Below are positions 1 through 8,316 of a stretch of DNA of 64,000 nt, piece by piece. Below the pieces are notes generated by a model that searched no databases, was not told where the DNA came from, and saw only the letters and a list, made by a program, of their open reading frames with translations. This DNA comes from Massilia sp. PDC64 (GTDB taxonomy: Bacteria > Pseudomonadota > Gammaproteobacteria > Burkholderiales > Burkholderiaceae_D). The translations under genes and the position numbers were made by a program. Positions within the stretch are counted from its first letter, which is position 1. Every line of letters begins with the position of its first letter. The DNA is taken from NCBI RefSeq assembly GCF_900101265.1, contig NZ_FMZS01000016.1, positions 62,001 to 126,000 on the forward strand, given 5' to 3'.

Positions 1-1038
1 GGCTACGAGGGCATGCTGAACGCGGCCCGCAAGTCGATGAAGCTGTATTTCCTGCGCCGCGCGGGCGACGACAGGCAGGTGGTCGAAGTCGACCTCGCGC
101 GCGTGCTCGCGGACAGCGCGGCCGGGCGCATGCGCGACGCGGCAAGCTACCAGCGCGTGGCCGCGACGCTCCCCGCATCCATGGAAGCCTATGGCGACAC
201 GGCGCTGGACGCCGACGAGGAATGGTTGTACGTACGCGTCGGCCCGCACGAGGCGGCGCGCCACCTCGCGCCGGGCACGAAGCTGGAACCCGCGTTCGGC
301 CCGCGCAGGATGGGCGCGGGTCCGGCCGGCATCGCGCGCGTGAACGTGCGCACGGGCGAAGTGCGCCACGTCGTGTCGGTGCCGTTCCAGGTGGGCCACA
401 TCCAGGCGAATCTGTGGAACCCGGGCGAGATCGTGTTCTGCTGGGAGACCGGCGGCAAGTCGCCCCAGCGCACGTGGACCGTACACGCCGACGGCAGCGG
501 CCTGCGTCCCCTGTACCCGGAAGCGCCGTACGAATGGGTGACGCACGAGGCAGTGATCGGCAGGGACGAAGTGGCCCTCGCCATCATGGGGCACCGCGCG
601 ATTCCCGGCGCGGCGGCCGCCGTGGACGGTCCGGCCACGGACGTCGGCGGCGCGAACCCCGGCCAGGACGACGGCTGGGGCCAGACGGGCACGCGCGAAA
701 AGCCGAGCGGCCTCGCCATCGTCAACCTGCGTACGCGCCAGATGCAGATCGTCGGGCAGACGCCGTCCGGCAGCGGCTTCTGGCATGTGCACGGGTCCAG
801 CGACGGCCGCTTCGCCGTCGGCGACGATTTCAGCCGCAGCCTGTACCTCATCGACCGCGCCACGCACGAGATGAGGCTGCTGACGACGGGCCACAAGACG
901 ACGGCCGCCGACCACCCTCACCCCACGTTCAGCCCGGACGGCACGCGCATCGAGATCCAGTCCGCGATGCTGTCCGCCGACGGCCGCACGCTGAATATCT
1001 GCATCGTGCCGGTGCCGGAAGCATGGCTGAAGCGCTAG
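1..1038 (+). CDS. ogl: Oligogalacturonate lyase (PL22), 5'-truncated
   Basis: The open frame runs in from the left edge, so the true start lies outside the window; about 345 C-terminal residues are present. The protein is a beta-propeller of the PL22 oligogalacturonate lyase type, which splits short (usually unsaturated) galacturonate oligomers by metal-assisted beta-elimination, normally in the cytoplasm or periplasm. Recognisable pieces are WHVHGSSDGRFAVGDD and, near the C-terminus, DHPHPTFSPDG, where the two histidines match the manganese ligands known for the family. The neighbouring pectin and rhamnose genes agree with this role. The stop lies 5 bp from the convergent DUF1080 gene. Family assignment is confident; exact substrate length preference is inferred. 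Confidence 0.87.
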   Translation, partial: GYEGMLNAARKSMKLYFLRRAGDDRQVVEVDLARVLADSAAGRMRDAASYQRVAATLPASMEAYGDTALDADEEWLYVRVGPHEAARHLAPGTKLEPAFGPRRMGAGPAGIARVNVRTGEVRHVVSVPFQVGHIQANLWNPGEIVFCWETGGKSPQRTWTVHADGSGLRPLYPEAPYEWVTHEAVIGRDEVALAIMGHRAIPGAAAAVDGPATDVGGANPGQDDGWGQTGTREKPSGLAIVNLRTRQMQIVGQTPSGSGFWHVHGSSDGRFAVGDDFSRSLYLIDRATHEMRLLTTGHKTTAADHPHPTFSPDGTRIEIQSAMLSADGRTLNICIVPVPEAWLKR

Positions 1039-1043
1039 GCGTG

Positions 1044-1676
1044 CTACAAACGCTCGACCCGCAGGTTGCGCAGTTCGTACGGCGTGCCCTCGAGCTGGAA
1101 GCCGATGCGGCCCGTCGCCGGCTGCGCGATCGTGACGGCGTTCTGCGGCACGCCGTTGATCGTCACGTCGATGCAGCCGCCGCGCACCAGCACGTCCATG
1201 CTGTTCCACTCGCCGGGCGGGCGTTCGCTGTCCACGGCCACGTGCGCCTTGATCGGCGGGTAGGCGCCGGGCGCCGTCGTCAGCGGCTCGTTGAACGAAG
1301 CGCCCGCCATCGGCAGCAGGTCGCCCACGGCCCCGTGCTTCGTCTGCACCTGGATACTGTAGGGCCACACGCCGTCCTTCGGCCCGGACGCCACGTGCAG
1401 CAGCACGCCGCCGTTGCCCGGCTTGCCGGTCCAGCGCCATTCCACGTGCAGGCGATAATCCGTGAACGTGTCGCGCGTGGCGACGAAGCCGGACGGCTTG
1501 CCCGCCACCGCGATGACGCCATCGGGGCGCGGCTGCCACACCGTGTCCAGCGTGGCCGCCGGCGTCGTGACGATATCCAGCGCGCCGAGCGCACTGTCGA
1601 CGGGCGCGCGCGTCGACGCGCATCCCAGCAAACCCGCGCACAACAGCGCGCCGCCCAACCAACGAAGCTTTACCAT
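1044..1676 (-). CDS. DUF1080 (3-keto-disaccharide hydrolase fold) lipoprotein
   Basis: A 210-residue protein with a lipoprotein signal (lipobox LLGC, Cys19), so probably anchored to a membrane and exposed to the periplasm. The mature part resembles DUF1080 (Pfam 3-keto-disaccharide hydrolase, a concanavalin-like jelly roll): YRLHVEWRW, GNGGVLLHV, PGEWNSMDV and a C-terminal GRIGFQLEG are typical. Some members hydrolyse 3-keto sugars; others are only sugar-binding modules, so the activity is unproven here. It is convergent with the PL22 gene and divergent (46 bp) from the esterase gene. Its place between pectin genes suggests a role in handling pectin-derived sugar. Confidence 0.75.
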   Translation of the reverse strand: MVKLRWLGGALLCAGLLGCASTRAPVDSALGALDIVTTPAATLDTVWQPRPDGVIAVAGKPSGFVATRDTFTDYRLHVEWRWTGKPGNGGVLLHVASGPKDGVWPYSIQVQTKHGAVGDLLPMAGASFNEPLTTAPGAYPPIKAHVAVDSERPPGEWNSMDVLVRGGCIDVTINGVPQNAVTIAQPATGRIGFQLEGTPYELRNLRVERL

Positions 1677-1722
1677 GTCAGGACCTCAAATGAATCGTTC
1701 GAATGAAACCAGGAGACGCACC

Positions 1723-2643
1723 ATGAAACTCGTTGCCGGCGCCCTGCTCGCCGGAGCCGTCGATGCGGCCTTCGCCGCGCCGCAAGTAACGCCGACGGCC
1801 ACGATCCCCCTGTGGCCCGAAGGCGTGCCGGACGCGAAGCCCGGGCTCGGCGCGGAGCACGTCGACGACGGCCGCGTGTCCAACGTGAGCGAGCCGACGC
1901 TGACCGTGTACGGTCCCGCCGTCGACCGCCCGAACGGCACCGGCGTCATCATCTGTCCCGGCGGCGGCTACGTGCGGCTGTCGACCCAGCGCGAAGGCGA
2001 GCAATACGCTGCCTGGCTCGGCACCCTCGGCATCACGAGCTTCGTGCTCAAGTATCGCATGCAGGAGTTCGGCCACCCGGCCCCGCTGCGCGACGTGCTG
2101 CGCGCCGTCCGCCTCGTGCGGTCCGAAGCGGCAAGGTACCACATCCGCCCGGACCGCATCGGCGTGATGGGCAGCTCCGCCGGCGGCCACCTCGCCGCCA
2201 GCGCCGGCACCCTGTACGATCACCCGCTGGGACGCACGGGCGCGGACCTGGACAAAGTCAGCGCCCGCCCCGACTTCCTCGTGCTGATGTACCCCGTCAT
2301 CACGATGTCCGGCCCCGCCGTGCACGCGGGTTCGCGCAAGGCGCTGCTGGGCGCCAACCCGTCCGCCGCCGACGTGCGGCTGGTGTCGGTCGAGCAGCAG
2401 GTCACCGCGGCCACGCCGCCGACGCTTCTCATCCACACGCAGGAAGACCAGACGGTGCCCGTCGAGAACAGCATCCTGTTCTACCAGGCGCTCACGCGGG
2501 CGAAGGTGCCGGCCGAGATGTATCTGTTCGAGCATGGGTCGCACGGGATGGGGATGCGGGCGGGGCTCGGAACGGCGTCCGAGTGGCCGAAACGGGCGGA
2601 GGAATGGCTGAAGGCGCGGGGCCTGCTCGACCCCGCGAAGTGA
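1723..2643 (+). CDS. Secreted alpha/beta hydrolase, acetylesterase-like
   Basis: I start the protein at 1723 because AGGAGA lies ten bases upstream and the product then begins with a clean signal peptide ending AAFAAP; longer in-frame starts add no recognisable sequence. The 306-residue product is an alpha/beta hydrolase of the BD-FAE/acetyl-xylan-esterase type: oxyanion region CPGGGY, nucleophile elbow GSSAGG (Ser at the centre), an Asp in EDQTVPVE and a His in EHGSHGMG. Such enzymes remove acetyl groups from plant polysaccharides. RG-I is heavily acetylated and this gene ends 15 bp from the convergent rhaM/GH105/GH106 operon, so a rhamnogalacturonan or pectin acetylesterase role is the best inference. 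Substrate is not shown by sequence alone. Confidence 0.8.
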   Translation: MKLVAGALLAGAVDAAFAAPQVTPTATIPLWPEGVPDAKPGLGAEHVDDGRVSNVSEPTLTVYGPAVDRPNGTGVIICPGGGYVRLSTQREGEQYAAWLGTLGITSFVLKYRMQEFGHPAPLRDVLRAVRLVRSEAARYHIRPDRIGVMGSSAGGHLAASAGTLYDHPLGRTGADLDKVSARPDFLVLMYPVITMSGPAVHAGSRKALLGANPSAADVRLVSVEQQVTAATPPTLLIHTQEDQTVPVENSILFYQALTRAKVPAEMYLFEHGSHGMGMRAGLGTASEWPKRAEEWLKARGLLDPAK

Positions 2644-2657
2644 GGCGCAAGTGCGCC
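2644..2657. terminator. Short hairpin between convergent genes
   Basis: A perfect six-base inverted repeat GGCGCA-AG-TGCGCC begins right after the esterase stop and lies just before the convergent rhaM stop. It could help end transcription in both directions, but no T-run follows on either strand, so it is a weak candidate. Confidence 0.25.
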
Positions 2658-2658
2658 G

Positions 2659-2985
2659 TCACGGCAGGTGGAAGACCTGCCGCAGCGGCCATTCCTTCGG
2701 CCGGTTCCCCGGCTCCACCTCCATCAGCGGCGCCATCGCATCCCACCAGCGCCGCATGACCGGATGCTCCGGCAACGCCGCGACCGTATGCCCGTCGCGC
2801 AGCTTCATCACGGCGAACAGCTGCAGCGACACCTCGTCGAGGAAGATCGAATAGTCGTAGATCCCGGATGCGCGCAACAGGTCGGCCAGCTCCGGCCAGA
2901 TCTCGTCGTGACGCCGCTTGTATTCGTCGACATGGCCGGCTTTCAGCCGCATGATGAATGCGCGAGTGTTCAACTGCGCGCTCAT
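2659..2985 (-). CDS. rhaM: L-rhamnose mutarotase
   Basis: A 108-residue protein that interconverts the alpha and beta anomers of L-rhamnose so that the isomerase receives its substrate. It aligns by eye with E. coli RhaM over its full length: EYKRRH (Tyr22, His26, matching the catalytic Tyr18/His22 of E. coli), IWPEL, the WW pair (Trp80-Trp81) and the C-terminal QVFHLP. The start codon overlaps the stop of the upstream GH105 gene (ATGA, 2982-2985), so the two are translationally coupled. It is the last gene of the rhaD-rhaI-GH106-GH105-rhaM unit. In the best-known rhizobial rha cluster the equivalent gene (rhaU) sits between rhaQ and rhaK, where none is found here. Confidence 0.93.
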   Translation of the reverse strand: MSAQLNTRAFIMRLKAGHVDEYKRRHDEIWPELADLLRASGIYDYSIFLDEVSLQLFAVMKLRDGHTVAALPEHPVMRRWWDAMAPLMEVEPGNRPKEWPLRQVFHLP

Positions 2986-4184
2986 CGCGCACCTCCCTGC
3001 GCCATGCGCTTCAGCTCCGCCGCCGCCAGCATGAAGCCGCCAACGCCATAGTCGTAGCTGGACGTGGGCCGGTAGAACGCGGGCTCCGCGCCCGTCTGCT
3101 GGATATTGCCGACGCGGCCGTCCGAGTACACGTTCTTCAGGATGCCGGCCCAGGCCTTCGCGATGACGGGCCGGTATTTCGCACCGTCCAGCAGGCCATG
3201 GTTGACGCCGTACGCCATGCCGTACACGAACAGCGCGGAGCCCGAGATCTCCGGCAGCGGATACGTCTTCGGATCGAGCAGGCCCGCATGCCACAGGCCG
3301 TCCGCGCCCTGCAGCGATGCGAGCTTCTCCGACATCTCGCGCAGCTGCTGCACGTAGAAGCCGCGCTGCGGATCGTCCGCCGGCACGTAGTCCAGCACGC
3401 GTGCGAGGCCGCCCATCACCCAGCCTTCGCCGCGCGACCAGAAGATCTTCCTGCCGTTCGCCTCGCGCTTGTCCTTGTAGCTCGCGTCGCGCGCGTACAG
3501 ATGCTCCTCCTTGTCGTACAGGAGGTCGTACGTACGCTTCCAGTTCAGGTGCATGTAGTCGAGGTATTTGCGTTCGCCCGTCGCCTTGAACATCTTGGCC
3601 CACACAGGCGGCGCCATGAACAGGGCGTCGCACCACCACCACGGAATGCGCGGGTCGTTGGGTTTCAGCGTCGCCAGCGGCAGCAGGTCGTCCATCTCGG
3701 CCTTCGTCAGGCGCAGCATGCCCGGGTTCTTCTCCTGGAAGTAGAGGTCGAGGTAGGTCTGCGCGATCGACAGGTCGTCCGCGTTCGGCAGGCGGTCGCG
3801 CTCCTGGAAATCGAAGTGGCGCGCCATCGCGAGCATCGCATCACGGTATTTCGGATCACCCGTCGCCTCCGAGGCCGCCATGAAGCCCGTGTACATCACG
3901 CTCTCCGTCCAGATGCGGGAGAAATACGGTTGCGAGCGGGCGAGCTGCCAGTCCGCCACCTTGCGCAGTGCCTTGTCGACGGCGGCCGGCGTCAGCTCGG
4001 GCGACAGGTCCGTCGCCAGCGGTCCCGCATCGAGCGGCGCGTCGCCGAAGTGGCGGCTGATGTCCTTGTCGATGATGGCCTGCATGGCCGGCGTGGGTTG
4101 CGGGTAGCCGGTCGTCTGCGCGCAGGCGGGCAGTGCCAGGGCGAGGCCGGCCGCCAGCAGGGTGAATCGTCGGGTCGTCGTCAT
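2982..4184 (-). CDS. Unsaturated rhamnogalacturonyl hydrolase, GH105
   Basis: A 400-residue secreted protein with a signal peptide ending near ALPACAQ (a Cys at position 21 could make it a lipoprotein). It has the alpha/alpha barrel of GH105 enzymes such as YteR, which remove the 4,5-unsaturated galacturonate that rhamnogalacturonan lyase leaves on the non-reducing end. Visible hallmarks are WWWCDALFMAPP, whose Asp186 corresponds to the catalytic Asp of the family, and FWSRGEGWVMGGL (248-260). A good ribosome site ACAGGAGA precedes the ATG. It lies 22 bp after the GH106 gene and overlaps rhaM by four bases, so enzyme and rhamnose mutarotase are made together. The product, unsaturated galacturonate plus a rhamnose-ended oligomer, would feed the GH106 enzyme. 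Confidence 0.92.
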   Translation of the reverse strand: MTTTRRFTLLAAGLALALPACAQTTGYPQPTPAMQAIIDKDISRHFGDAPLDAGPLATDLSPELTPAAVDKALRKVADWQLARSQPYFSRIWTESVMYTGFMAASEATGDPKYRDAMLAMARHFDFQERDRLPNADDLSIAQTYLDLYFQEKNPGMLRLTKAEMDDLLPLATLKPNDPRIPWWWCDALFMAPPVWAKMFKATGERKYLDYMHLNWKRTYDLLYDKEEHLYARDASYKDKREANGRKIFWSRGEGWVMGGLARVLDYVPADDPQRGFYVQQLREMSEKLASLQGADGLWHAGLLDPKTYPLPEISGSALFVYGMAYGVNHGLLDGAKYRPVIAKAWAGILKNVYSDGRVGNIQQTGAEPAFYRPTSSYDYGVGGFMLAAAELKRMAQGGAR

Positions 4185-4206
4185 GTTGTTGTTCTCCTGT
4201 CGATGA

Positions 4207-6888
4207 TTATTGGCCCGTGCCCAGCAGCTTGACGGGACCCAGCAGGCCCGCCGGCTGCGGCGCGATCAGGGCCGTGTCCTGCGGGACGAAGCGCTGGCCG
4301 TAGCGGGCGGACAGCAGCCGGTAATCCGGCAGCGCATGACCCGCCAGCGCATTCAGTGCGAGATTGGCGACGCGTACCTCGATGCGGTTGCGGCCCGGCT
4401 GCAGGTAGCCCGTGACGTCGACCGCATACGGCGGATGCCACACGGCGCCCGCATGCCGGCCATTGACATAGACCTGCGCCGCTTCGCGCACGGGGCTTTC
4501 GAACATCGCGCGCATGCCGGCCGGGACCTTCGGCGCCGACTCCAGCGGTGTGCCGGGACCGAAATCGAGCACGAGCCGCGACGACCGCAGTTGCGCTGCC
4601 GTGAGCTCGACGTCTTTTTCGTACGTGGCGACGCCGGAGAAATAACGCGTGGCCTCGTCCTCGGTCCATGAACGCAGCGCGGCGAGGCGTTGTGCCTGTG
4701 CCCGGCCGGGGAAGCGCAGGGTCCAGTCGCGGCCCAGGTCCGCGATCTCCATCGTGGCAGCGGCGGGCGCCGGCGCCGCCGGCAGCGCATCCGCCAGCAC
4801 GAGCACCCGCGATTCGTACGGCGCCAGGTCGAGCGCGGCCGGCAGCACGGCCGCCGTCACGCGCCCGCTGTCCGGGTCGATCCACGCGGCGGCCTTGCGC
4901 GTCGCGCCGAACGAGGCCTGCGCGTGCACGGGCCGGTTGCTCGTGTTGGCGATGAAATAGATGTCCGCGTCGCGCAGCTTGCGGCGCACGAAGCCCACGT
5001 CGGACGTGTGCGCCGACAGCTTCATGTCCGGCGCCAGCACGGCCTGCACCGCGGCGCCGACCGCGTCGTCGCCGGCCACGGTGCGTACATTCGGATGCGC
5101 GAACAGGGCCTTCGCCTTGGCGGCGACGGTCGCCGACACGCGCGCCGCGTCGAGATACCCGGGCGCGAGCGACGGCGTGCCGCCCACGGCGACGATGTGC
5201 CCGCCGCCGCGCACGTAAGCCGCCAGCCTGTCGATCACGTCGGGCGCGAGCCGCGTCACGTGCGGCAGCACGAGCACGGGGTAACGGACGCCCAGCGCGA
5301 GGATCGCCTCCGCATCGATGTAGTCGAGGTTCTGGCCGGCGTCGAGGATCTGCGCCGTCAGCGCCGGCGTCACGTACCGGTGCATCTCGGCGGACAGCGA
5401 CACCTTGCCCGGCACGAGAGCTGCGTACACGTCGTCGTTCGGCAGCAGCACGGCGACCTGGTTCGCGGGCTCGCCCTGGCGCAGCAACCAGCTCATGCGC
5501 GTCAGGTAGCCCGTCACCTCCGGCATCACGTTCCACCACGGGTTGTGGTCGTTGAACACGGCGGCCGCGTAGAACGCGTAGCCCGGTGCTATCGTGCCCG
5601 GTGGCGTGTACGGCCAGCCGTGTCCGATGAACTGGTTCACGCCTTCGAGCAGCATGCGGTCCGCTTCCGCCTTCATGTCCAGCGGCGTGGCGGCGAACGC
5701 GGGCGAATGCAGCCACGTCCACGTCTCGGCCGAGATCACGGGCCGGCCGTACAAATGACCCGCGGACGTGGCCAGGCGCGTGAACGAGAATTCGCGGAAC
5801 TGCGGCCCTTCTCCCTCCGGCAGCGCGACGAGGCGGTTGCTGGACAGGGAGACGGCCGGCTCGCCATATGTCTGCGAGCGGAATTGCGTGCCGTGTTTCT
5901 TCGCCCAGTCGTCGATCGGCGTCAGGTAACGCTCGTTCACGAGCTCCGTCTGCGTGAGCGCCCAGTCGCGGCGCACGGCGGACGCGTCGGGCCCCAGCCC
6001 CGTGAACACGGCCGGCAAGTGCGGCACGATGTCGTAGCCGCGCCGCCGCTTGAACTCGGCGACGAAATCATCGGTCCAGTCGGTGTTGTAGACCTCCAGG
6101 CTGTCCGAGAACACGGCATACGGGGGCGCGTCGCCGAACGCCTTCAACAGCGGCTCGGCCACCGTGACGAGGTGGTGATCGACGGCCTTGCGGCTCAGGT
6201 GATCGAGCACGAAGCCTTCCGCGCCCAGCGCCGCGCGCTTAACCTGCTGGCCCGTACGGCTGGCGATGTATACGGCGACCTTGCGGGGCACGTCGGCCGG
6301 CGCGATCGCCGCGCGGCCATCGGTCCCTGGCTGCACGGCGAGCGGTTTCAAGGCTGCCGGATCGACGCCCGAACCGACGAACGCCGCGATCATCTTTTCG
6401 CCGTTCATCACGGCAGGCAGCGCGAAGCTCGTCGCGCCGGCCGGCACGTCGACGACGTCCTGGCGCAGGCGCGACGCCGCTTCGCCGACCGTGACGTGAG
6501 GTCCGCCGTAAGGCCACCCGCTGGCGAGCGTCATGTCGACACGCATGCCGTTGGCGCGCCCCGTGCGGTTGGCAAAGCTCACCGCATCGAGGAATTCGGG
6601 AGAAAGATACGGCACATTGCGGATGCCGCGCGCGGCATCGTCGAGCTCCATCGGGTAGACAGGCTGGATCTCGAAACCGCCGATGCCGCCGGCCTTCATC
6701 GCGAGGATCTCGCGTTCCAGCTCGGGTTTCTGTACGGCCGGGCCGAACCACCACCAGCGCATCATGGGGCGGGCGTCGGGTGGCGGCGATTGCAGGTGTG
6801 CGGCGACGTCGGCGAACGTCGTGGATGGGCCGGCCGCGTGCGCGGCAAAGGCACACGACAGGGCGAGCGCCAATAAAGGCTTCCTCAT
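4207..6888 (-). CDS. Alpha-L-rhamnosidase, GH106
   Basis: An 893-residue secreted protein with a signal peptide ending HAAG. It belongs to GH106: the N-terminal RWWWFGP (44-50), GGIGGFEIQPVYP, TLASGWPYGGPHV and a middle part with FRSQTYGEP and SAETWTWLH are typical of this TIM-barrel family, followed by beta-sandwich domains at the C-terminus (around RNRIEVRVANLALNAL). GH106 enzymes release terminal L-rhamnose from RG-I, RG-II or arabinogalactan. The gene sits between rhaI and the GH105 gene, so freed rhamnose would enter the catabolic enzymes of the same operon. A strong hairpin lies between it and rhaI. The family call is secure; which rhamnosyl linkage it cuts is inferred from the GH105 neighbour. 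Confidence 0.92.
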   Translation of the reverse strand: MRKPLLALALSCAFAAHAAGPSTTFADVAAHLQSPPPDARPMMRWWWFGPAVQKPELEREILAMKAGGIGGFEIQPVYPMELDDAARGIRNVPYLSPEFLDAVSFANRTGRANGMRVDMTLASGWPYGGPHVTVGEAASRLRQDVVDVPAGATSFALPAVMNGEKMIAAFVGSGVDPAALKPLAVQPGTDGRAAIAPADVPRKVAVYIASRTGQQVKRAALGAEGFVLDHLSRKAVDHHLVTVAEPLLKAFGDAPPYAVFSDSLEVYNTDWTDDFVAEFKRRRGYDIVPHLPAVFTGLGPDASAVRRDWALTQTELVNERYLTPIDDWAKKHGTQFRSQTYGEPAVSLSSNRLVALPEGEGPQFREFSFTRLATSAGHLYGRPVISAETWTWLHSPAFAATPLDMKAEADRMLLEGVNQFIGHGWPYTPPGTIAPGYAFYAAAVFNDHNPWWNVMPEVTGYLTRMSWLLRQGEPANQVAVLLPNDDVYAALVPGKVSLSAEMHRYVTPALTAQILDAGQNLDYIDAEAILALGVRYPVLVLPHVTRLAPDVIDRLAAYVRGGGHIVAVGGTPSLAPGYLDAARVSATVAAKAKALFAHPNVRTVAGDDAVGAAVQAVLAPDMKLSAHTSDVGFVRRKLRDADIYFIANTSNRPVHAQASFGATRKAAAWIDPDSGRVTAAVLPAALDLAPYESRVLVLADALPAAPAPAAATMEIADLGRDWTLRFPGRAQAQRLAALRSWTEDEATRYFSGVATYEKDVELTAAQLRSSRLVLDFGPGTPLESAPKVPAGMRAMFESPVREAAQVYVNGRHAGAVWHPPYAVDVTGYLQPGRNRIEVRVANLALNALAGHALPDYRLLSARYGQRFVPQDTALIAPQPAGLLGPVKLLGTGQ

Positions 6889-6917
6889 GCAGGGAAACTC
6901 CGGGACGAGTGGGCGGA

Positions 6918-6940
6918 ACGCGCCGGAACGACCGGCGCGT
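6918..6940 (-). other. Intercistronic stem-loop, rhaI to GH106
   Basis: A perfect nine-base inverted repeat, ACGCGCCGG (6918-6926) and CCGGCGCGT (6932-6940), with a five-base loop, lies in the 72-bp gap between rhaI and the GH106 gene. There is no T-run after it in the direction of transcription. It looks like an RNA-processing or stabilising hairpin that could lower expression of the polysaccharide enzymes relative to rhaDI, rather than a full terminator. Confidence 0.5.
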
Positions 6941-6960
6941 GGGAATGCGCGGCGGCGGAC

Positions 6961-8256
6961 TTACACGATCCCGCTGCTGCTCGCTCCCGCCTTCGCCGGC
7001 CGCGCGCTTGCGACCTTGTCGCGATACCCGCTCGCCCGGTAGCACGCCACCGGGTCCGCCGCGCCGCCCGAGCGCACGCGCGCCATCGCGAGGATCGGCG
7101 ACACGTCCGTGCGGAACGCCTGCTTGAGCGCCTGCGCCGCCAGCAGCACGTCGTTCGATTCCTGCAACCCGGCCAGTTGCGCGCGGTCGACCAGCGCGGC
7201 CTGTACGTACGCGCGCTGCACTTCCACCGCGCTGTTCATCAGGCTCTCCACCGGGTCCGTCACGTTGTGCGACTGGTCCAGCATGTACGCAGGCTTGAAC
7301 GCCGGGCCTTCGCGCAGCGCGGCATCGGCCAGTTCGTTGAAGACCAGGAACAGCTGGAACGGGTTGATCGAGCCCGAGTCGAGATCGTCGTCGCCGTATT
7401 TACTGTCGTTGAAATGGAAGCCACCCAGTTTGCCGAATTGCCCGAGGCGCGCGACGATCATCTCGATGTTCGTGTTCGGCGCGTGGTGGCCCAGGTCGAC
7501 GAGGCATTTCGCCTTCGGACCCAGCGCCGTCGCACATGCGAAGCTCGTGCCCCAGTCGGCGATGGTCGTCGCGTAGAACGCCGGCTCGAACAATTTGTGT
7601 TCGATGAAGACGTTCCAGTCGTCCGGCAGCGCCGCATAGATCTCGTGCATGCTGTCCAGGTAGCGCTCCAGCGCGCCGCGCAGGTTGTGCTGGCCGGGGA
7701 AGTTGGCGCCATCGCCGACCCATACCGTCAGCGCCTTCGACCCGAGTTCGCGCCCCAGCTCGATGCATTCGATGTTGTGCTTGACGGCCTGGGCGCGCGT
7801 GGCGCTGCTCGTCGCCGTCAGGCTGCCGTATTTATACGTGTGCTCCTGACCCTGCTGGTCCTGGAACGTGTTCGAGTTGACGGCGTCGAACGCGAGGCCC
7901 AGGTCGTCCGCCTTCTGGCGCAGCTCTTTCGCATCCGTCGGTTTGTCCCATGGGAAGTGCGGCGACACGGCCGGCGTGGCGCGCGTCAGCTCGTTGATGA
8001 CGGCGCAGTCGTCCAGCTTTTCGAACACGTTGCGCGGTTCGCCGCGGCCCGGGAAGCGGGCGAAGCGCGTGCCGCCCGTGCCCACGCCCCAGCTGGGGAC
8101 CGCGACTGCGAAGCGCTGCGCGAGCGCCGTCAATGCCTCGATATCCTGGCCGCGGCGGGCCAGCATGCCGCCGAGCGCGTCGTAGTCGGCTTCCAGCTGG
8201 GAGGCCAGCTTCGCGTTGTGGTCGGCCACCAGGCCGGCATCGATGAGGGTCGTCAT
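6961..8256 (-). CDS. rhaI: L-rhamnose isomerase, rhizobial/Pseudomonas type
   Basis: Converts L-rhamnose to L-rhamnulose in the cytoplasm. The 431-residue protein is a xylose-isomerase-like TIM barrel of the Pseudomonas stutzeri/rhizobial class, not the E. coli RhaA class. Metal and substrate residues fall in EHKLFEP, VDLGHHAPNTNIE and FHFNDSKYGDDDLD. I start at 8256 because AGGAGA lies six bases upstream of this ATG; an upstream in-frame ATG at 8280 lacks a site. It follows rhaD by 60 bp. The C-terminus carries a short Ala/Ser-rich tail. Confidence 0.95.
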   Translation of the reverse strand: MTTLIDAGLVADHNAKLASQLEADYDALGGMLARRGQDIEALTALAQRFAVAVPSWGVGTGGTRFARFPGRGEPRNVFEKLDDCAVINELTRATPAVSPHFPWDKPTDAKELRQKADDLGLAFDAVNSNTFQDQQGQEHTYKYGSLTATSSATRAQAVKHNIECIELGRELGSKALTVWVGDGANFPGQHNLRGALERYLDSMHEIYAALPDDWNVFIEHKLFEPAFYATTIADWGTSFACATALGPKAKCLVDLGHHAPNTNIEMIVARLGQFGKLGGFHFNDSKYGDDDLDSGSINPFQLFLVFNELADAALREGPAFKPAYMLDQSHNVTDPVESLMNSAVEVQRAYVQAALVDRAQLAGLQESNDVLLAAQALKQAFRTDVSPILAMARVRSGGAADPVACYRASGYRDKVASARPAKAGASSSGIV

Positions 8257-8316
8257 GTTGTCTCCTGTCGTCGGCGGCACCGCGCCCTGCGGCGCCGCTG
8301 TTCTTCTGAATGATTA

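Noticed and set aside
2986..3642. Upstream extension of the rhaM frame
   Set aside because: It overlaps GH105 out of frame; RhaM homology begins exactly at the ATG at 2985.
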